From Sisyra terminalis (lineage: Eukaryota; Arthropoda; Insecta; Neuroptera; Sisyridae), in contig OY292280.1 in the NCBI GenBank assembly GCA_958496175.1, positions 12,896,001-12,960,000 of the forward strand: 64,000 nt of DNA. The letters are read 5' to 3'. Shown piece after piece: positions 1-10,280 of this stretch (positions within the stretch are counted from its first letter, which is position 1; each line of letters begins with the position of its first letter). Both the position numbers and the translations under genes were made by a program. Below the pieces are notes generated by a model, which had not been told where the DNA came from, searched no databases, and saw only the letters and a program-made list of their open reading frames with translations.

Positions 1-850
1 AAAGTTTATGGTTTTAACTAAACTAAAATGGGTCACTAGAAATTTGTAAATGGGTCACTTGGTGACCCGCGGGTCATAGGTCTAGTCTGTAAATCAGGCC
101 TTGGACCCCACTCAAAGATCACATTTCACTTGGGAATCTTTTACAATAATGTTTTAAACGATTTAAATTTTTGTAAATCCGAACCTGGTCACTTAATTGG
201 TTAAAGTCTTCATGTTTTATTATTGACTTTTTTTCCCAACTAAAGGGGGTCACTTGAAATCACCTGCAAGTCATTGGGTGCCAACCCCTGGTTTAGTCTT
301 AAAATCTGGCCTTGGACCCTATTAAAAGTTCTTATTTCATTTGGGAATTTTTTTAAATAAATGATTTAAATTTCGGTAAAACTGACACTGGTCACCCCAA
401 CTGGATAAAATCTGGAACGTTCATAGTACCTAGAAAGTACCTTAAGCGTTGGGCATTTATAATGTTTTGGGCAATTTAAATTTTTGGAAACTCGACCTTG
501 GTAACCTGAATTACTTAAAAAGTTTATTTAAACTGAACTACTTAAACCAGGAGTTGGCATCCAATAACTCGCGGGTGATTTCAAGGGACCCCCTTTAGTT
601 GCGAAGAAAAGTAAATAATAAAACATGAAGACTATAACCAATTAGGTTACCAGATTCGGATTTATAAAAATTGAAAACGTTATTTTAAAAAATTCCCAAG
701 TGAAATGAGATCTTTGAGTGGGGTCCAAGGTCTGATTTACAGACTAGAGCAGTGATCGGTAACCTATAACCCACGGATCACCAAGTCATTCATTTACAAA
801 TTTCTAGTGACCCACTTTAGTTCTAGTTTAGTTCACTCTAGTTCTCCATC
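1..850. repeat. Long inverted repeat with hAT-like inner ends, cut by the window edge
   Basis: The first ~300 bases reappear as a diverged reverse complement at about 545-845. Shared blocks include the 'gggtcac' runs, the 'ccttggaccccactcaaag' block and the 'acatgaagact' block. The inner ends read CAGGGGTTGGCACCC (reverse strand, near 293) and CAGGAGTTGGCATCC (near 549), which resembles the CAG-type ends of hAT elements. The ~250 bases between the arms hold a further diverged copy of part of an arm. No open frame is present. The element runs off the left edge, so its full size is unknown. I read it as a hAT-related foldback; the superfamily is inferred from the ends only. Confidence 0.55.
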
Positions 851-934
851 GCAACCTATGAGTGAAAATTTTGGACCCTAAACGTAATATGCCACGAAAT
901 TTTGAGGATCCTTGGATCCCTGAATCCTTTAGAT

Positions 935-1151
935 CAGCAATTCCTAACCTTTTTCAGCCGTGGACTCCCAAGGAAATCAAGCATAATGCCAAGGACCCCT
1001 GAGTAAAAAAAGGTGCAATTTTCGGACAATATTATATTTTAGTATTCCTTCATTAAATTAAAAAACAAACTTTTTCAAATGGGACCGCGGACCCCCAAAC
1101 ATAGGCTCGCGGACCCCCAGGGGTCCGCGAACCACAGGGTAGGAAACAATG
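935..1151. mobile_element. Small hAT-like MITE, copy 1
   Basis: The element begins CAGCAATTCCTAACC and ends with the approximate complement GGTAGGAAACAATG. It is flanked by near-identical 8-mers, ctttagat (927-934) and atttagat (1152-1159), as expected for a hAT-type duplication. An internal GC-rich hairpin (ggaccgcggaccc / ggggtccgcg) sits near 1082-1133. A second copy at 17123-17534 has the same ends and a perfect 8-bp duplication. There is no coding capacity. Confidence 0.65.
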
Positions 1152-1159
1152 ATTTAGAT

Positions 1160-2020
1160 CCTTGGACTCTTTGGATGGCACCCGAAACAAACTATACGCA
1201 GAAAACTGAATAGGTAGTTCCTCACAATCCAGGGGTGCATATTTAAGGTTCAATCCACGGGATGTGATCCAAGCTCAGATTGTATGACTGGAGTGAACAG
1301 AAGCTATAAGGGGCCATCCATAAAGGTCTAAAGCTTTGTGGCGAAAAATTTGAAACCTGTAACTACTGTTTTGTGCTAATTCTTTCTTAGTATAAAATCG
1401 AAAAATACATATGTGACATTTTGGATTGTTACACGTGTCGTCCGGAATCGTACCGAAAGTTTCCATTGAGAGATTGAATTAAATTATTTTTAGTTCTATT
1501 AGATTTAGATTGTAAAGATACAAAATGGAAGATAACGATTTACAAGAGGTTAATAAAGAAATCATTTAGGCCACTTATTCCGTCTTATTATACAATTAAA
1601 TCTTGCCAGAGAAGATGATACAAATCAAACAATAAACGATTGCATGTGGTGCGCTAGCGCATGGAATTGTTATGGTATATTCGTTAAAAATTGGTGCGTT
1701 TTTTTTCCGAATCCACAATTCGGAACTGGAGAGAATTCATCATTTAATTGTTATGACAAATGTGTCTTTTTTAGGTTTCTGGAGGAGGATATTTTTGTGA
1801 TACACCCGTAGCTTTAGCTGTTTTATTTTTCTGGAATATTGTTGATGGATTCAATTGTTTTTTGGGTGCGCGGTGTTTGATTTGGAACGATTTAAGATGC
1901 GCCTACGCATCTTGTTTGATCAATGTATACAATTTAAGGCCACAATCAGGTCAACAATCGTCACTTAACACTCGACGAACTTTGACCTCAATCAAATTAA
2001 CATTCATAAGATTAATGTTG
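1160..2020. other. Unique AT-rich sequence, nothing recognised
   Basis: Open frames here are short and lack any familiar motif. No repeat family of this window is present. Treated as non-coding. Confidence 0.4.
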
Positions 2021-2022
2021 AT

Positions 2023-2451
2023 ATGGCTGCCGTTGAAATGTGATGTGTGGAGAGTGACTTGGCTAATTACATTCGCCGGTTGGAACGGATTTCTGGCCGA
2101 TAGAGACGCACAAACAATTGAACGAGCGTATTTCGCTGCGTTTTTGTTTTGGCGTCTGCGCGCCGCTTTGGACTTTCTTCGAATTTATCCCTGGGTGACA
2201 TTGAATCGAACATCATTGATTGTACTGCCAAAGAGCAGCAAACTTTCGACAAGATATCAACCGGCCAAAAGAAATGGAAGCGAGTTTTGTATTTATGCGC
2301 ACGTTATAGAAACTCGATGCCAATTTATGTACACGGTTTTTTCAGATTTTTGATTACAGATAATGTTTTTGCTCTGATACATGCTACCGTTTATCGATAC
2401 ATAATATGCTTAATATGTCGGCAATTCCAAACAGAAAACCTTGCCTATTGA
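2023..2451 (+). pseudogene. Possible decayed reading frame, family unknown
   Basis: An ATG at 2023 in good context opens a frame whose product has the composition of a real protein (MAAVEM, a stop, then DLANYIRRLERISGR). After two further stops the same frame continues as an open stretch from 2149 to 2451 containing NIIDCTAKEQQTFDKI. An overlapping open frame at 1862-2353 in another phase gives an implausible, tryptophan-rich product. The local sequence is richer in GC and CpG than its surroundings. I do not recognise the family. It may be a decayed processed copy of a host gene or coincidence. At least three in-frame stops (two of them between 2074 and 2149) argue against function. Confidence 0.2.
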
Positions 2452-2785
2452 AATATCTGCTAATACATAAAAAAAGCAACCATTCCGAAAACAAGACATT
2501 TGTAACATTCAAACTTATTGGTTCTACGATTAAATATCAATTAAACTAATTGTACTTAACAAACGTTTAACGAGAACACAAATGCGCATGCGCATATGTC
2601 TACCAAAGCTCTACTCAAATGAGCGCCAAACAATGACTATTGGTTACGAAATTCCTCCATATTTCTTTCATTGAAACTGAATAACAGATGATAAAATTCA
2701 GATTTCAGCTTTTATTAAATAAGAAGACAATTCAGCTTGTTTAAGATCGTTTTTTTTTATATTTAATATTTTTAATATTCAAATT

Positions 2786-2827
2786 AGCTACGTTTCGTTA
2801 CGTATAGTAACTTCATCAGGTTTCTTA
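2786..2827 (-). ncRNA. Hammerhead-like ribozyme motif, family B (left arm)
   Basis: On the minus strand it reads CCTGATGA, an extra A, helix II GTTAC/GTAAC around a 5-nt loop, GAA, then self-complementary ACGT, A as the cleavage-site base, and GCT to pair with AGC upstream. The core is intact, but helix II is shorter than in its partner at 2897-2948. Confidence 0.55.
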
Positions 2828-2896
2828 AACCACAAAAATTAAATATTTTCAATTTTTAATTTTTGTTTTTTAATTTAAAATATTTAATATTTGTGA

Positions 2897-2948
2897 TTCA
2901 AGAAGCCTGATGAAGTTACGATACGTAACGAAACGTAGCTAATTTGAA
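2897..2948 (+). ncRNA. Hammerhead-like ribozyme motif, family B (right arm)
   Basis: The core CTGATGA is followed by one extra A, a perfect 6-bp helix II (GTTACG/CGTAAC, loop ATA) and GAA. ACGT follows, which can form helix III only with a second copy, then A17 and GCT. Helix I pairs AGC with GCT, and after an internal loop TTCAA pairs with TTGAA. This is type I layout. Cleavage would fall after the A at about 2937. Activity is not shown. Confidence 0.62.
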
Positions 2949-3005
2949 TATTAAAAATATTAAATAAGAAAATCCGATTTCAAACAACCTGAATTGTCTT
3001 CTTAC

Positions 3006-3250
3006 TTTCAATAACATAATATTATTTAATTTTTAGCAGGAAAGTGAACTTAAACGATGTAAATCCATATACTAATAATTAATTCAGCGACTTTTCGATT
3101 CTTTATTTGACCTTCAGCAGGCTACTAAAAATTCATATTAATACAAACACATGTTTACAGAACTTTTCCGTTCTGTACTATACATCTCAAAAACAGCGAC
3201 ATATACCTACTGTAATTTTTTATGACACACATGCATTAAAATTTTTTATA
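3006..3250 (-). repeat. Hammerhead-bearing repeat, family C, single arm
   Basis: This stretch is the reverse complement of 6640-6870. Both contain the family C motif, the 'acatgtgtttg' segment and the outer 'agtaagaagacaattcag' end shared with family B. It starts where the family B foldback ends, so the two probably belong to one composite element. Confidence 0.6.
3084..3126 (-). ncRNA. Hammerhead-like motif, family C, degenerate
   Basis: On the minus strand: AGC, CTGCTGA, a weak helix II region, GAA, AAGT, C, GCT. Helix I (AGC/GCT) is kept. Helix II offers only about three pairs. Probably inactive. Confidence 0.35.
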
Positions 3251-3434
3251 ATGAATTAGGTAAAAGTCATTTATTCCACAAAAATAAAAAGTTAATGCTC
3301 AAAAAATTTTTGGAACGAATGTTTTTATCATACATTGCCCTGATACTTACTTCGATTGCCAAGTTTGACCATTTGACCAACAAAACTATTGATCAATGAG
3401 GTAACTCATTATACAACAGTTAGATATTTGGTGA

Positions 3435-3473
3435 CCACTGTAGAAATTGCTTGGCAATCGAAATACGTATCTG
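3435..3473 (+). ncRNA. Hammerhead-like motif, family A, mutated core
   Basis: CCA, CTGTAGA (normally CTGANGA), helix II ATTGC/GCAAT, GAA, palindromic ATACGTAT, C, TG. The core carries A6-to-T and following changes, so it is probably dead. The mirror-image copy is at 4160-4199. A further degenerate minus-strand fragment lies at 3334-3362. Confidence 0.4.
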
Positions 3474-3702
3474 AGCAATATGCCTTAAGCACAATTTGAT
3501 CTGTATTTATAGTTTACTTTGGTCAATTATATTTCATAAAAATTAAGTACAATAAATTTCAATGATTTACGGTCACCTTATAACTGCTAAGGTGTTAAGC
3601 AGTTTTTGGGTTATTTAAATCGAGAAATAATGAAAAACCAACATCTAACGGTTTTGGAGTGGTCACCTAGACCACTTGGTCACCTGCAGGCCTACAATTA
3701 TT

Positions 3703-3926
3703 GGCTCAAGTCCATTTTAGCACACCTCCAATCTGACAACGTTGCATTTTCGACTTTGTTTTTAATTTAATTCGCGATTTTTTGATGATTCAATTCTACT
3801 ATGGTATAATTCTCTCTTTTGTGGCTAAATTTTTATGATGGACCGATTTAATCGCGAATTAAATTAAAAGCAAAGCCGAAAATGCAACGTTGCCAAATTG
3901 TGGGTGTGCTAAAATGAACTTTAGCC
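3703..3926. mobile_element. 224-bp MITE (family GGCTCAAG), copy 1
   Basis: Terminal inverted repeats run GGCTCAAGTCCATTTTAGCA and onward through 'ggcaacgttgcattttcgac' to 'aatttaattcgcgat', so nearly the whole element folds back. This copy lies at the centre of a larger palindrome and lacks a direct duplication. Other copies in the window carry 8-9 bp duplications. No coding capacity. Confidence 0.8.
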
Positions 3927-4159
3927 AATAATTGTAGGCCTGCAGGTGACCAAGTGGTCTAGGTGACTACTCCAGAACCGTTAAATGTTGGATTTTCATT
4001 ATTTCTCGATTTAATCAACCCAAAAATTGTTGAAGACCTTAGCAGTTATAAGGTGACCGTAGATAATCATTAAAAATTTATTGCAATCAATTTTTATGAA
4101 ATGTAATTGACCAAAGTATACTATAAATACAGATCAAATTGTGCTTAAGGCGTATTGTT

Positions 4160-4199
4160 CAGATACGTATTTCGATTGCCAAGCAATTTCTACAATGGT
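4160..4199 (-). ncRNA. Hammerhead-like motif, family A, mutated core
   Basis: Mirror-image partner of the motif at 3435-3473, with the same TGTAGA core lesion. Helix II (ATTGC/GCAAT) and the palindromic ATACGTAT are intact. Confidence 0.4.
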
Positions 4200-4311
4200 T
4201 ACCAAATATCTAACTGTTGTACTGTTATACTGTTGTACTGTCGAACTTTGGTACGACGTTTCGTCGTATATATTATACCAATAACACCATGTTAACTAAT
4301 ATTGACTAAAT

Positions 4312-4364
4312 TTTATACAGGATCTGAAGAAGTCGGAAAACCGATGAAACTTTGTACAAAAATA
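4312..4364 (+). ncRNA. Hammerhead-like motif, family E
   Basis: Core CTGAAGA, then AG, a perfect 4-bp helix II (TCGG/CCGA, loop AAAA), T, GAAAC, with a downstream strand near TGTACAAAA that can partly pair with the upstream TTTTATACA. It resembles the motifs at 61597-61648 and 61869-61915. The link to an element end is inferred. Some core positions are non-standard. Confidence 0.4.
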
Positions 4365-4385
4365 AAAAATAAATGATTGAATAAC

Positions 4386-4780
4386 GTGACCGTAAACCAA
4401 TGAAGTATCTCATTATACAATTGGGTACTTGATGACCACTTTATTTCTTCCTCCTCTTGCCTTTTCCAGGATAGTGCTTCAGTTAATCGTAGTTCCTTGG
4501 TGGCCACTTCCCCATTCTTGCTAGAAGATCTATAACTTAAATTCTGGTTCTTTTTTTTCATTAAATTATTCTGGCTTTTAACAGATTGAAAATATTTTGG
4601 GAGAGGGGTAGCGGGAGCAGAAGGGTGGGGTGGGGTGGGGGTAGTGTTAGTGATTGTTTGAAAAATGTAAAGAAATTGGCTTGTCGAATTAAAATTCGAT
4701 TTAAAAATCGCATCCCGCGGCCAATAATTACGATCCTTATTAAAATATCCGGTTCCAAGTGGTTTGTATTTATTACCTGA
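4386..4780. other. Unique AT-rich sequence with a G-rich run
   Basis: No gene or repeat family seen. A G-rich run (ggggtggggtgggggt) lies near 4626-4641. Short ORFs here look random. Confidence 0.35.
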
Positions 4781-5390
4781 AACGTTTATCTATGGGACGG
4801 TTGTGGGGCGCACGGGGGGCGCAAGGGAATACTTGCGGCCGATTTGTCTTGGACATTTGTAGTGGACAGGGTGCCAAAGGGCTTTGCGATAGTGTCAACC
4901 ATTTTTCGTGCGTCTTTCTGATTTCAAATCGGCCGAATTGTTTAGTCAATTCTATATCACATTCTTGACATTATAATTAGATGCATATAATTTCCTTTTT
5001 TCCCGCCCCATTCTCTTCATGCCATTTGCATTGATTATCTTTCTCTCGGTCTTGTAACTGTGATATTTATATTGGATTTTTTTCAGTCGATGTCAACTGT
5101 TTCTTTTTTGTTTTGTTTTTTTGTTATGCGCGTTTGTCTTCTGTTATTTTTTTTTTTTCATTTTCTGGACGATTAAACTCGCCTATTCAATATTTATTTC
5201 GTCTGAAAACTTTTCCGGTTTCGCTGGTTCCAAATTATCGCCCTGGTCATTTATCTCTCTCCGCGATTTTCTATTCAAATGGAATTTCAACTAGGAATTT
5301 TTCAGCGACCAATTGCATTTCTACGCCTGCGCTAAAACAAAAGCTGGTAGAGAAAAACAAACACCTTCTTCAGTCTATTTAAAAACAAAA
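4780..5390. promoter_or_regulatory. GC/CpG-richer unique island, possible regulatory DNA
   Basis: Base composition shifts upward in GC with several CpGs (cggccgatttg, gatttcaaatcggccg near 4919-4934), and no repeat family is present. Open frames lack protein-like composition. I infer possible regulatory or gene-adjacent DNA from composition and lack of repeats only. Confidence 0.2.
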
Positions 5391-5920
5391 CATAGACTTT
5401 TAACTCAATTTCTTCGTACATTTTGAAAGATTAAACTATGCATTGCTGATATAGATGTACCCGATGCACTCGACTTCGTTCACATGGATTCTATGTATAT
5501 TTAAAATAAAATGAAAATCACAATTAACAATTGATAGTTAACCAAACTAAAAATTTGAAGGGGGCAAGTTGTTCTCAGATAAAAGTATTTTGCTTCATTT
5601 AATCATAAAAAGTATCATGGGTGATGATATTACGTATTAACATAATTATATTTATTGACGGGTTCATTGGATTTGTGTTTCAGGACATACAACAATAACA
5701 ACTTATTTTATTACACACACCAAAGTAACGGCCGTTTACTTGAATCATTTGAAATATTGCATTGAACAATTTCAAAAAAAATACTTTTCTTTTAAAAGTA
5801 TTATACTATTGTGGGTTAAAGCATCGACTGACAGTACTAGAAATAGGTTGGTAGGAATACATGGGGGAAATTTTGTTCAAATTGGTATTTTGGCGCCTCA
5901 AATCAAATTTCATAAGTTTT
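5390..5920. other. Unique AT-rich sequence, nothing recognised
   Basis: No coding signal, RNA gene or known repeat of this window was found. Confidence 0.35.
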
Positions 5921-5924
5921 GAAT

Positions 5925-6113
5925 TCCTGTACTGACAGTTATAGAGATAATAATGCTGTTTTTCAAAATTACGCATAACGGTTACGGTTGACTTGACTAG
6001 GTTTTTTCAATACTACCAATTTGCTCCTAAAAATCGGTCAGATTTCGCCCCCTTGATGTTTCTCGCTAATAGTTTACGAACAACTTCATACTGTAGCGTC
6101 AAAGCATCATTTT
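5925..6113 (+). repeat. Repeat family G, copy 1
   Basis: Marked by 'ggttacggttgacttgacta', an 'aaaaatcggtcagatttcgc' block, and 'aacttcatactgtagcg'. Other copies lie at 21945-22135, 25205-25560 (interrupted), 29711-29945 (minus), 39035-39215 (minus) and 39860-39955. This one is cut at its 3' end by the MITE at 6114. Confidence 0.6.
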
Positions 6114-6337
6114 GGCTCAAGTCCATTTTAGCACACCCACAATTTGGCAACGTTGCATTTGCGACTTTGTTTTTAATTTAATTCGCGATTAAATCGGTCC
6201 ATAATGAAAATTTAGCCACAAAAGAGAGAATTATACCATATTAGAATTGAATCATCAAAAAATCGCGAATTAAATTAAAAACAAAATCGAAAATGCAACG
6301 TTGGCAGATTGAGGGTTTGCTAAAATGGACTTGAGCC
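6114..6337. mobile_element. 224-bp MITE (family GGCTCAAG), copy 2
   Basis: Complete foldback with both inverted ends. The left flank is repeat family G and the right flank is one arm of the composite palindrome seen at 3927-4222, so no target duplication is visible. The junction suggests the composite (MITE plus one arm) moved or recombined as a block. Confidence 0.8.
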
Positions 6338-6600
6338 AATAATTGTAGGCCTGCAGGTGACCACTCCAAAACCGTTAGATGTTGGATTTTCATTATTTCT
6401 CGATTTAAATAACCCAAAAACTGCTAAACACCTTAGCAGTTATAAGGTGACCGTAGATAATCATTAAAAATTTATTGCAATCAATTTTTATGAAATGTAA
6501 TTGACCAAAGTAAACTATAAATACAGATCAAATTGTGCTTAAGGCGTATTGTTCAGATACGTATTTCGATTGCCAAGCAATTTCTACAATTGTCACCAAA
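6338..6600 (-). repeat. Single arm of the composite palindrome
   Basis: Closely matches 3927-4205, including the terminal family A hammerhead motif. The opposite arm is missing, unlike at 3409-3702. Confidence 0.7.
6554..6592 (-). ncRNA. Hammerhead-like motif, family A, mutated core
   Basis: Same sequence as the motif at 4160-4199: helix II ATTGC/GCAAT and palindromic ATACGTAT kept, core changed to TGTAGA. Confidence 0.4.
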
Positions 6601-6639
6601 TTGTTCATTATAAACAATTTTAATGTATGTGTAATAAAA

Positions 6640-6890
6640 AATTATAGTAGGTATTGTCGCTGTTTTTGAGATGTATAGTATAGAACTTAAAAGTTCTGTA
6701 AACATGTGTTTGTGTTAATATGAATTTTTAGAAGCCTGATGAAGGTCAAATAAAGAATCGAAAAGTCACTGAATTAATTATTAGTATATGAATTTACATC
6801 CTTTAAATCCACTTTCCTGCTAAAATTAAATAATATTATGTTATTGAAAGTAAGAAGACAATTCAGGTTGTTTAAGATCGGTTTTTGGTC
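6640..6890 (+). repeat. Hammerhead-bearing repeat, family C, second copy
   Basis: Opposite-orientation copy of 3006-3250. It runs into the 'agaagacaattcaggttgtt' end and then a truncated family A motif (6894-6925). Confidence 0.6.
6728..6775 (+). ncRNA. Hammerhead-like motif, family C
   Basis: AGC, perfect core CTGATGA, extra A, helix II only about three pairs (GGT/ATC), GAA, AAGT, C, ACT. The core is conserved but helix II is weak, so activity is doubtful. Confidence 0.4.
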
Positions 6891-6929
6891 AAACTTGGCA
6901 ATCGAAGTACGTATCAGGGCAATGTATGA

Positions 6930-7024
6930 TGAATTAAATCATCGAAAAAATCGCGAATTAAATTAAAAACAAAGTCGAAAATGCAACTTTGCCAGATTGT
7001 AGTTGTGCTAAAATGGACTTGAGC
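6930..7024 (+). mobile_element. 224-bp MITE, left-truncated copy
   Basis: Only the right half survives: 'tcgcgaattaaattaaaaac', 'gccagattgtagttgtgcta' and an eroded terminus (cttgagct). It is followed by a fragment of repeat family G (about 7022-7085). Confidence 0.7.
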
Positions 7025-7085
7025 TATCATTTTTTTAAAAATTTACTCTCATTATTTTTTTTTTCATAACACCGATTAAGAAGTA

Positions 7086-8820
7086 TGACTTCAATAGTTT
7101 TTTTCTTTCAAATTCAAAACAAAAGTATATAATTATACAGTGGTCATATGATTTATATGATTCTTGAGCTTCGCCGAACCCGCGAGACTGACTTACCGAA
7201 CTCCTGAGGTTCGATTGAGCCCCGGTTGAAAACTTATACTCCATACTATGTTCTATACTATCTTCAAGTCATTTAATGAATTTCAAATACTTTGGTAGAA
7301 ATATATGTGAAAATTGTTTATAAGGGGTGGTATTTGGATGATGATTGTAGTAAATAGGCTAATTTGGTAAATGACGATGTGCATTGGGGTGGGGATGTTG
7401 AGGTTTCGGAGACTTCGTGTATGAAGCAAGTAAATAATTTTGGTGAATTTTTGATGGATTTTGATGCAAGTTGAATGTCATAAAATATACAAAGGAGATG
7501 TCATGAATTTCGTATAAGACGGGGGTAGGTCGGCTAAGGGAGGGTGGCAAGTAAGCAACAGGGTACAAGAGTCAAGAGGCGACCACAAGCCACCCTCCCG
7601 CGCACCCCTCTAACTTGCTACAATTGCGCCATTGGCAATCGTAAATTTCGCACAAGATGTATGAACCACTATAGAATATTAGACAAGTAATGGCACTTTG
7701 TCTGCATGTTTCCGGTTTTTATTGTCCCATGCGTTTTGTCTCCGCTCATTATCAATTATTCATTTAACCAATGCCAACATTCATCCTTATTTTCCTACAG
7801 GAGCACCACGACAATACACCAAAAATACCTTCAAAATATTAGCACGGATACTACTGTAACGGTTACAATGATTTGTAAGAAACTCACAGATAGGCAATAT
7901 GATATACTTACTCGTGTAAAGTATGATTTGTTTTCTTCAATTAAAAATTTTCACCCTTTTAAATTTTGTATTTACTATAATGAAGGCGAAAAAATTTCAA
8001 AAAATGATTGCTTTGAATTTATGCGGTAGTCACTAGTAGCTCACCAGTAAAGGGTCGTTCAACAGAATTTTACCAAAAAAAGTTTCAAATAAAAGTTGTA
8101 GATATTAGCAAGAGTAGATAGTGTACAAAATTTGAAAAAAATCGTTAGAGCCGTTTTAGAGAAATTCATGGAAAACTAGGAACTTTTTTTTAGTCACGTG
8201 TTTTTAGTTGTTTAATCGAATATTAAATTTTATTGGACCTTTTTTGTGATTCCCTGGATAAGCACAAATCAAAATTTAGAAAACCAAAAATTTTCATTAT
8301 TAAGACTAATTTTTTAGTGGGACCAATTGAGTTCTCATACTATTTATACTATCTACACTCGATTAGGGGTAGGAAAAAGCGATTTATATAACCAGATTTT
8401 TTTTAAGTTCTTATGAATAAGATTCCAGAGAAATATGAGTGTATATCAAAGTGGAAGGAGCTTTAAGGATGACGGAGAGGGGTGAAATATTTGAATTAGG
8501 GGAGAACGTGAACAAGATTGTTTTTGGGTGAAGGTGGATGGAACGCAAGCATTGCACTTGTCTATTAGATTATACAAATAGATGGACTAACAGTAGCAGT
8601 CAGTTCCAGGACTAAAAAGACGAGGGTGGGATAGAAGGGATACATAGAAGGGATTATTCCTGTGATATGGCCCTTACTATCACAACATGTGAACTATATA
8701 TCGACATTCACGTTTTACCCACAAAAGTTTCCACTTGAGAAAAGTGCGCGCAATTTTCCACTTTCCCAAAAAAAAAAAAAATAAATATTCAAAATCGAAA
8801 TTTTTTTATACAAATTTTGG
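7086..8820. other. Unique AT-rich sequence, nothing recognised
   Basis: Contains ORFs of about 70-107 codons without recognisable motifs, and a GC-richer patch near 7560-7620. No RNA gene seen. The 'ggttcgattgag' near 7209 resembles a tRNA B box but no cloverleaf can be drawn around it. Confidence 0.35.
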
Positions 8821-8823
8821 ACA

Positions 8824-8933
8824 ATGAGTTTACTATATTCGGTTTTTGATGCCCAAATTAATTCGGCTGTTTGGTTTGGTTCTAGAAAACCATCGGTGGA
8901 CGAAGTCGGGAACCCTTCATCGGTGAATGCACG
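8824..8933 (+). CDS. Candidate short first coding exon with splice donor, product unknown
   Basis: An ATG at 8824, preceded by 'ttggaca', opens 36-37 codons beginning MSLLYSVFDAQ and containing WFGSRKPS, with protein-like composition for so AT-rich a region. The frame meets a GTAAGT donor-like sequence at 8934, just where the next in-frame codon would be a stop. That is the pattern expected of a first exon of a spliced gene. Upstream, 'actatatatc' near 8693 could be a TATA-like element, but this is weak. I found no matching downstream exon within the window and do not recognise the protein. Chance remains likely for one short frame in 64 kb. Confidence 0.25.
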
Positions 8934-8934
8934 G

Positions 8935-9645
8935 TAAGTTTAAATTTTTTTTTCTTAATTAAGCATGAACTACCCCTTTTGAAAATTTCTACCCTTATTA
9001 GGAAAACCAAAATGGTTGGATTTTACTCATCTGTTTTATTCACCAATAATTTTTTTTTAAAAGTTTTTTGAAAATTTATGACACCCCCTGTAAACACCCT
9101 TGATTGACCTAAAAAAATTTCAACCCCTAAATTTTTTTTTTCAACCGTTGAGTATTTAATAAAAGTAAGTGACATAAAATAGTAAAAAAATAAGACTTAA
9201 AATTGAAATTTTCTTTTACTAAAAAAACAAATATTAATTTGTAAACGGTCGTATGAGGGAGCCACTAGTCAATAATATCATCAATAAACAATTGAAGAAA
9301 TCGGTCGTTAAAAAATTTCCAGTTAATTTTAATATTTCATGCTAATTACCCAAAAAAGCATTATTAAGTTTAAATTTTTAAAAATTGCCAATCTTTAAAT
9401 CGTTTGTGAAAAATTTATTTTGTTTGTAATAGGCATAATTTGGTAATTACAAAAAAATAATTAGAGTCAATAATATAGGAGGATGACAAAAGAAAATTCC
9501 TGGTAAATGTTAATAATAATGTAAACACTCAATGGAGATTGACTTCCTAACTTCCTTCTCCAAATAAGGAAAAAAAATTATAGTTTTTTTTTAATTACCG
9601 TATATAGTTAGAGGTTAGATAATATAAAACAAGATATTTCAATCT
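8935..9645. other. Low-complexity AT-rich sequence
   Basis: Dominated by T/A runs. Nothing coding or structural is recognised. If the upstream exon is real this would be intron. Confidence 0.35.
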
Positions 9646-9817
9646 TGTAATGCATAATAGGATATGAGTTAAAATGTGGCGCCACCACAAGTGTGTCTAG
9701 AGTACTAACTAACCGAAACTATATACTTTTATGTTAACAGTCTAAGTTAGTACTCTAAGCCCATTTATGGTGGCGCCACATCTTGACACATTTCCCATCT
9801 TTCCATCATGCATTACA
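9646..9817. mobile_element. 172-bp foldback MITE with GGCGCC cores
   Basis: Begins TGTAATGCAT and ends ATGCATTACA. Each arm carries GTGGCGCCAC(C) (near 9678 and 9769) and a matching 'gagtactaact' / 'agttagtactc' block close to the centre. The arms are imperfect reverse complements about a centre near 9730. No clear target duplication or open frame. Confidence 0.6.
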
Positions 9818-10280
9818 GAATTGGAATACCTTCGTATATATTACCTTAGTTTGAAGTAACTATCAGTGCCATTTACACTGGCACAAATTTGGGTTTGAAC
9901 ATAAAAAAGTACAACAGCGCCTCTGTTGGACGAAAGTATTAGAAGTGTCAATGTGGGTAATTGACGTAAGTAACATGCAGGCGCTTATTCGTGCAAATTG
10001 GCGCTCATCGGCGCTCAATTATCGGCTTCTGTTTTCAGTTACAAAAAATTGTTAACGTTTGTTATAAATACTATATAAATAACTTCTCACACTTTCATCA
10101 AAAGTACTAAAAGATTTTGTACCTATTTACTAGAATATCCGCAAAAAAATTTTTTATCGTTTGTGAAAAGCAGTTTTTCTCACAATTTGAAAATTGGTCC
10201 ATGAAAAATAAATCCTAATTAATCCTCAAGCCAAAATGATTATTGTGAGATGAGTTATTTGTCTTCTTCATCATTCAGGG

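Larger units (their letters stand above)
2695..3005. repeat. Foldback element with paired hammerhead motifs (family B)
   Basis: The two halves are reverse complements about a centre near 2865. The outer arms share 'agaagacaattcag' (near 2720) and 'ctgaattgtcttct' (near 2990). The inner arms hold a hammerhead-like motif facing outward in each half. The loop is AT-rich and itself palindromic. The left arm is the less conserved. It joins directly to a single-arm family C element on the right. Confidence 0.7.
3409..4222. repeat. Composite ~810-bp palindrome centred on a 224-bp MITE
   Basis: The arms at 3409-3702 and 3927-4222 are diverged reverse complements. They share 'gcctgcaggtgacc', 'acggttttggagtggtcacc', 'ataaatacagatcaaattg' and an outward-facing family A hammerhead motif each. 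The 224-bp MITE sits exactly between them, so its flanks are inverted copies of each other rather than direct target duplications. A one-armed version follows the MITE copy at 6114-6337. Confidence 0.75.
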
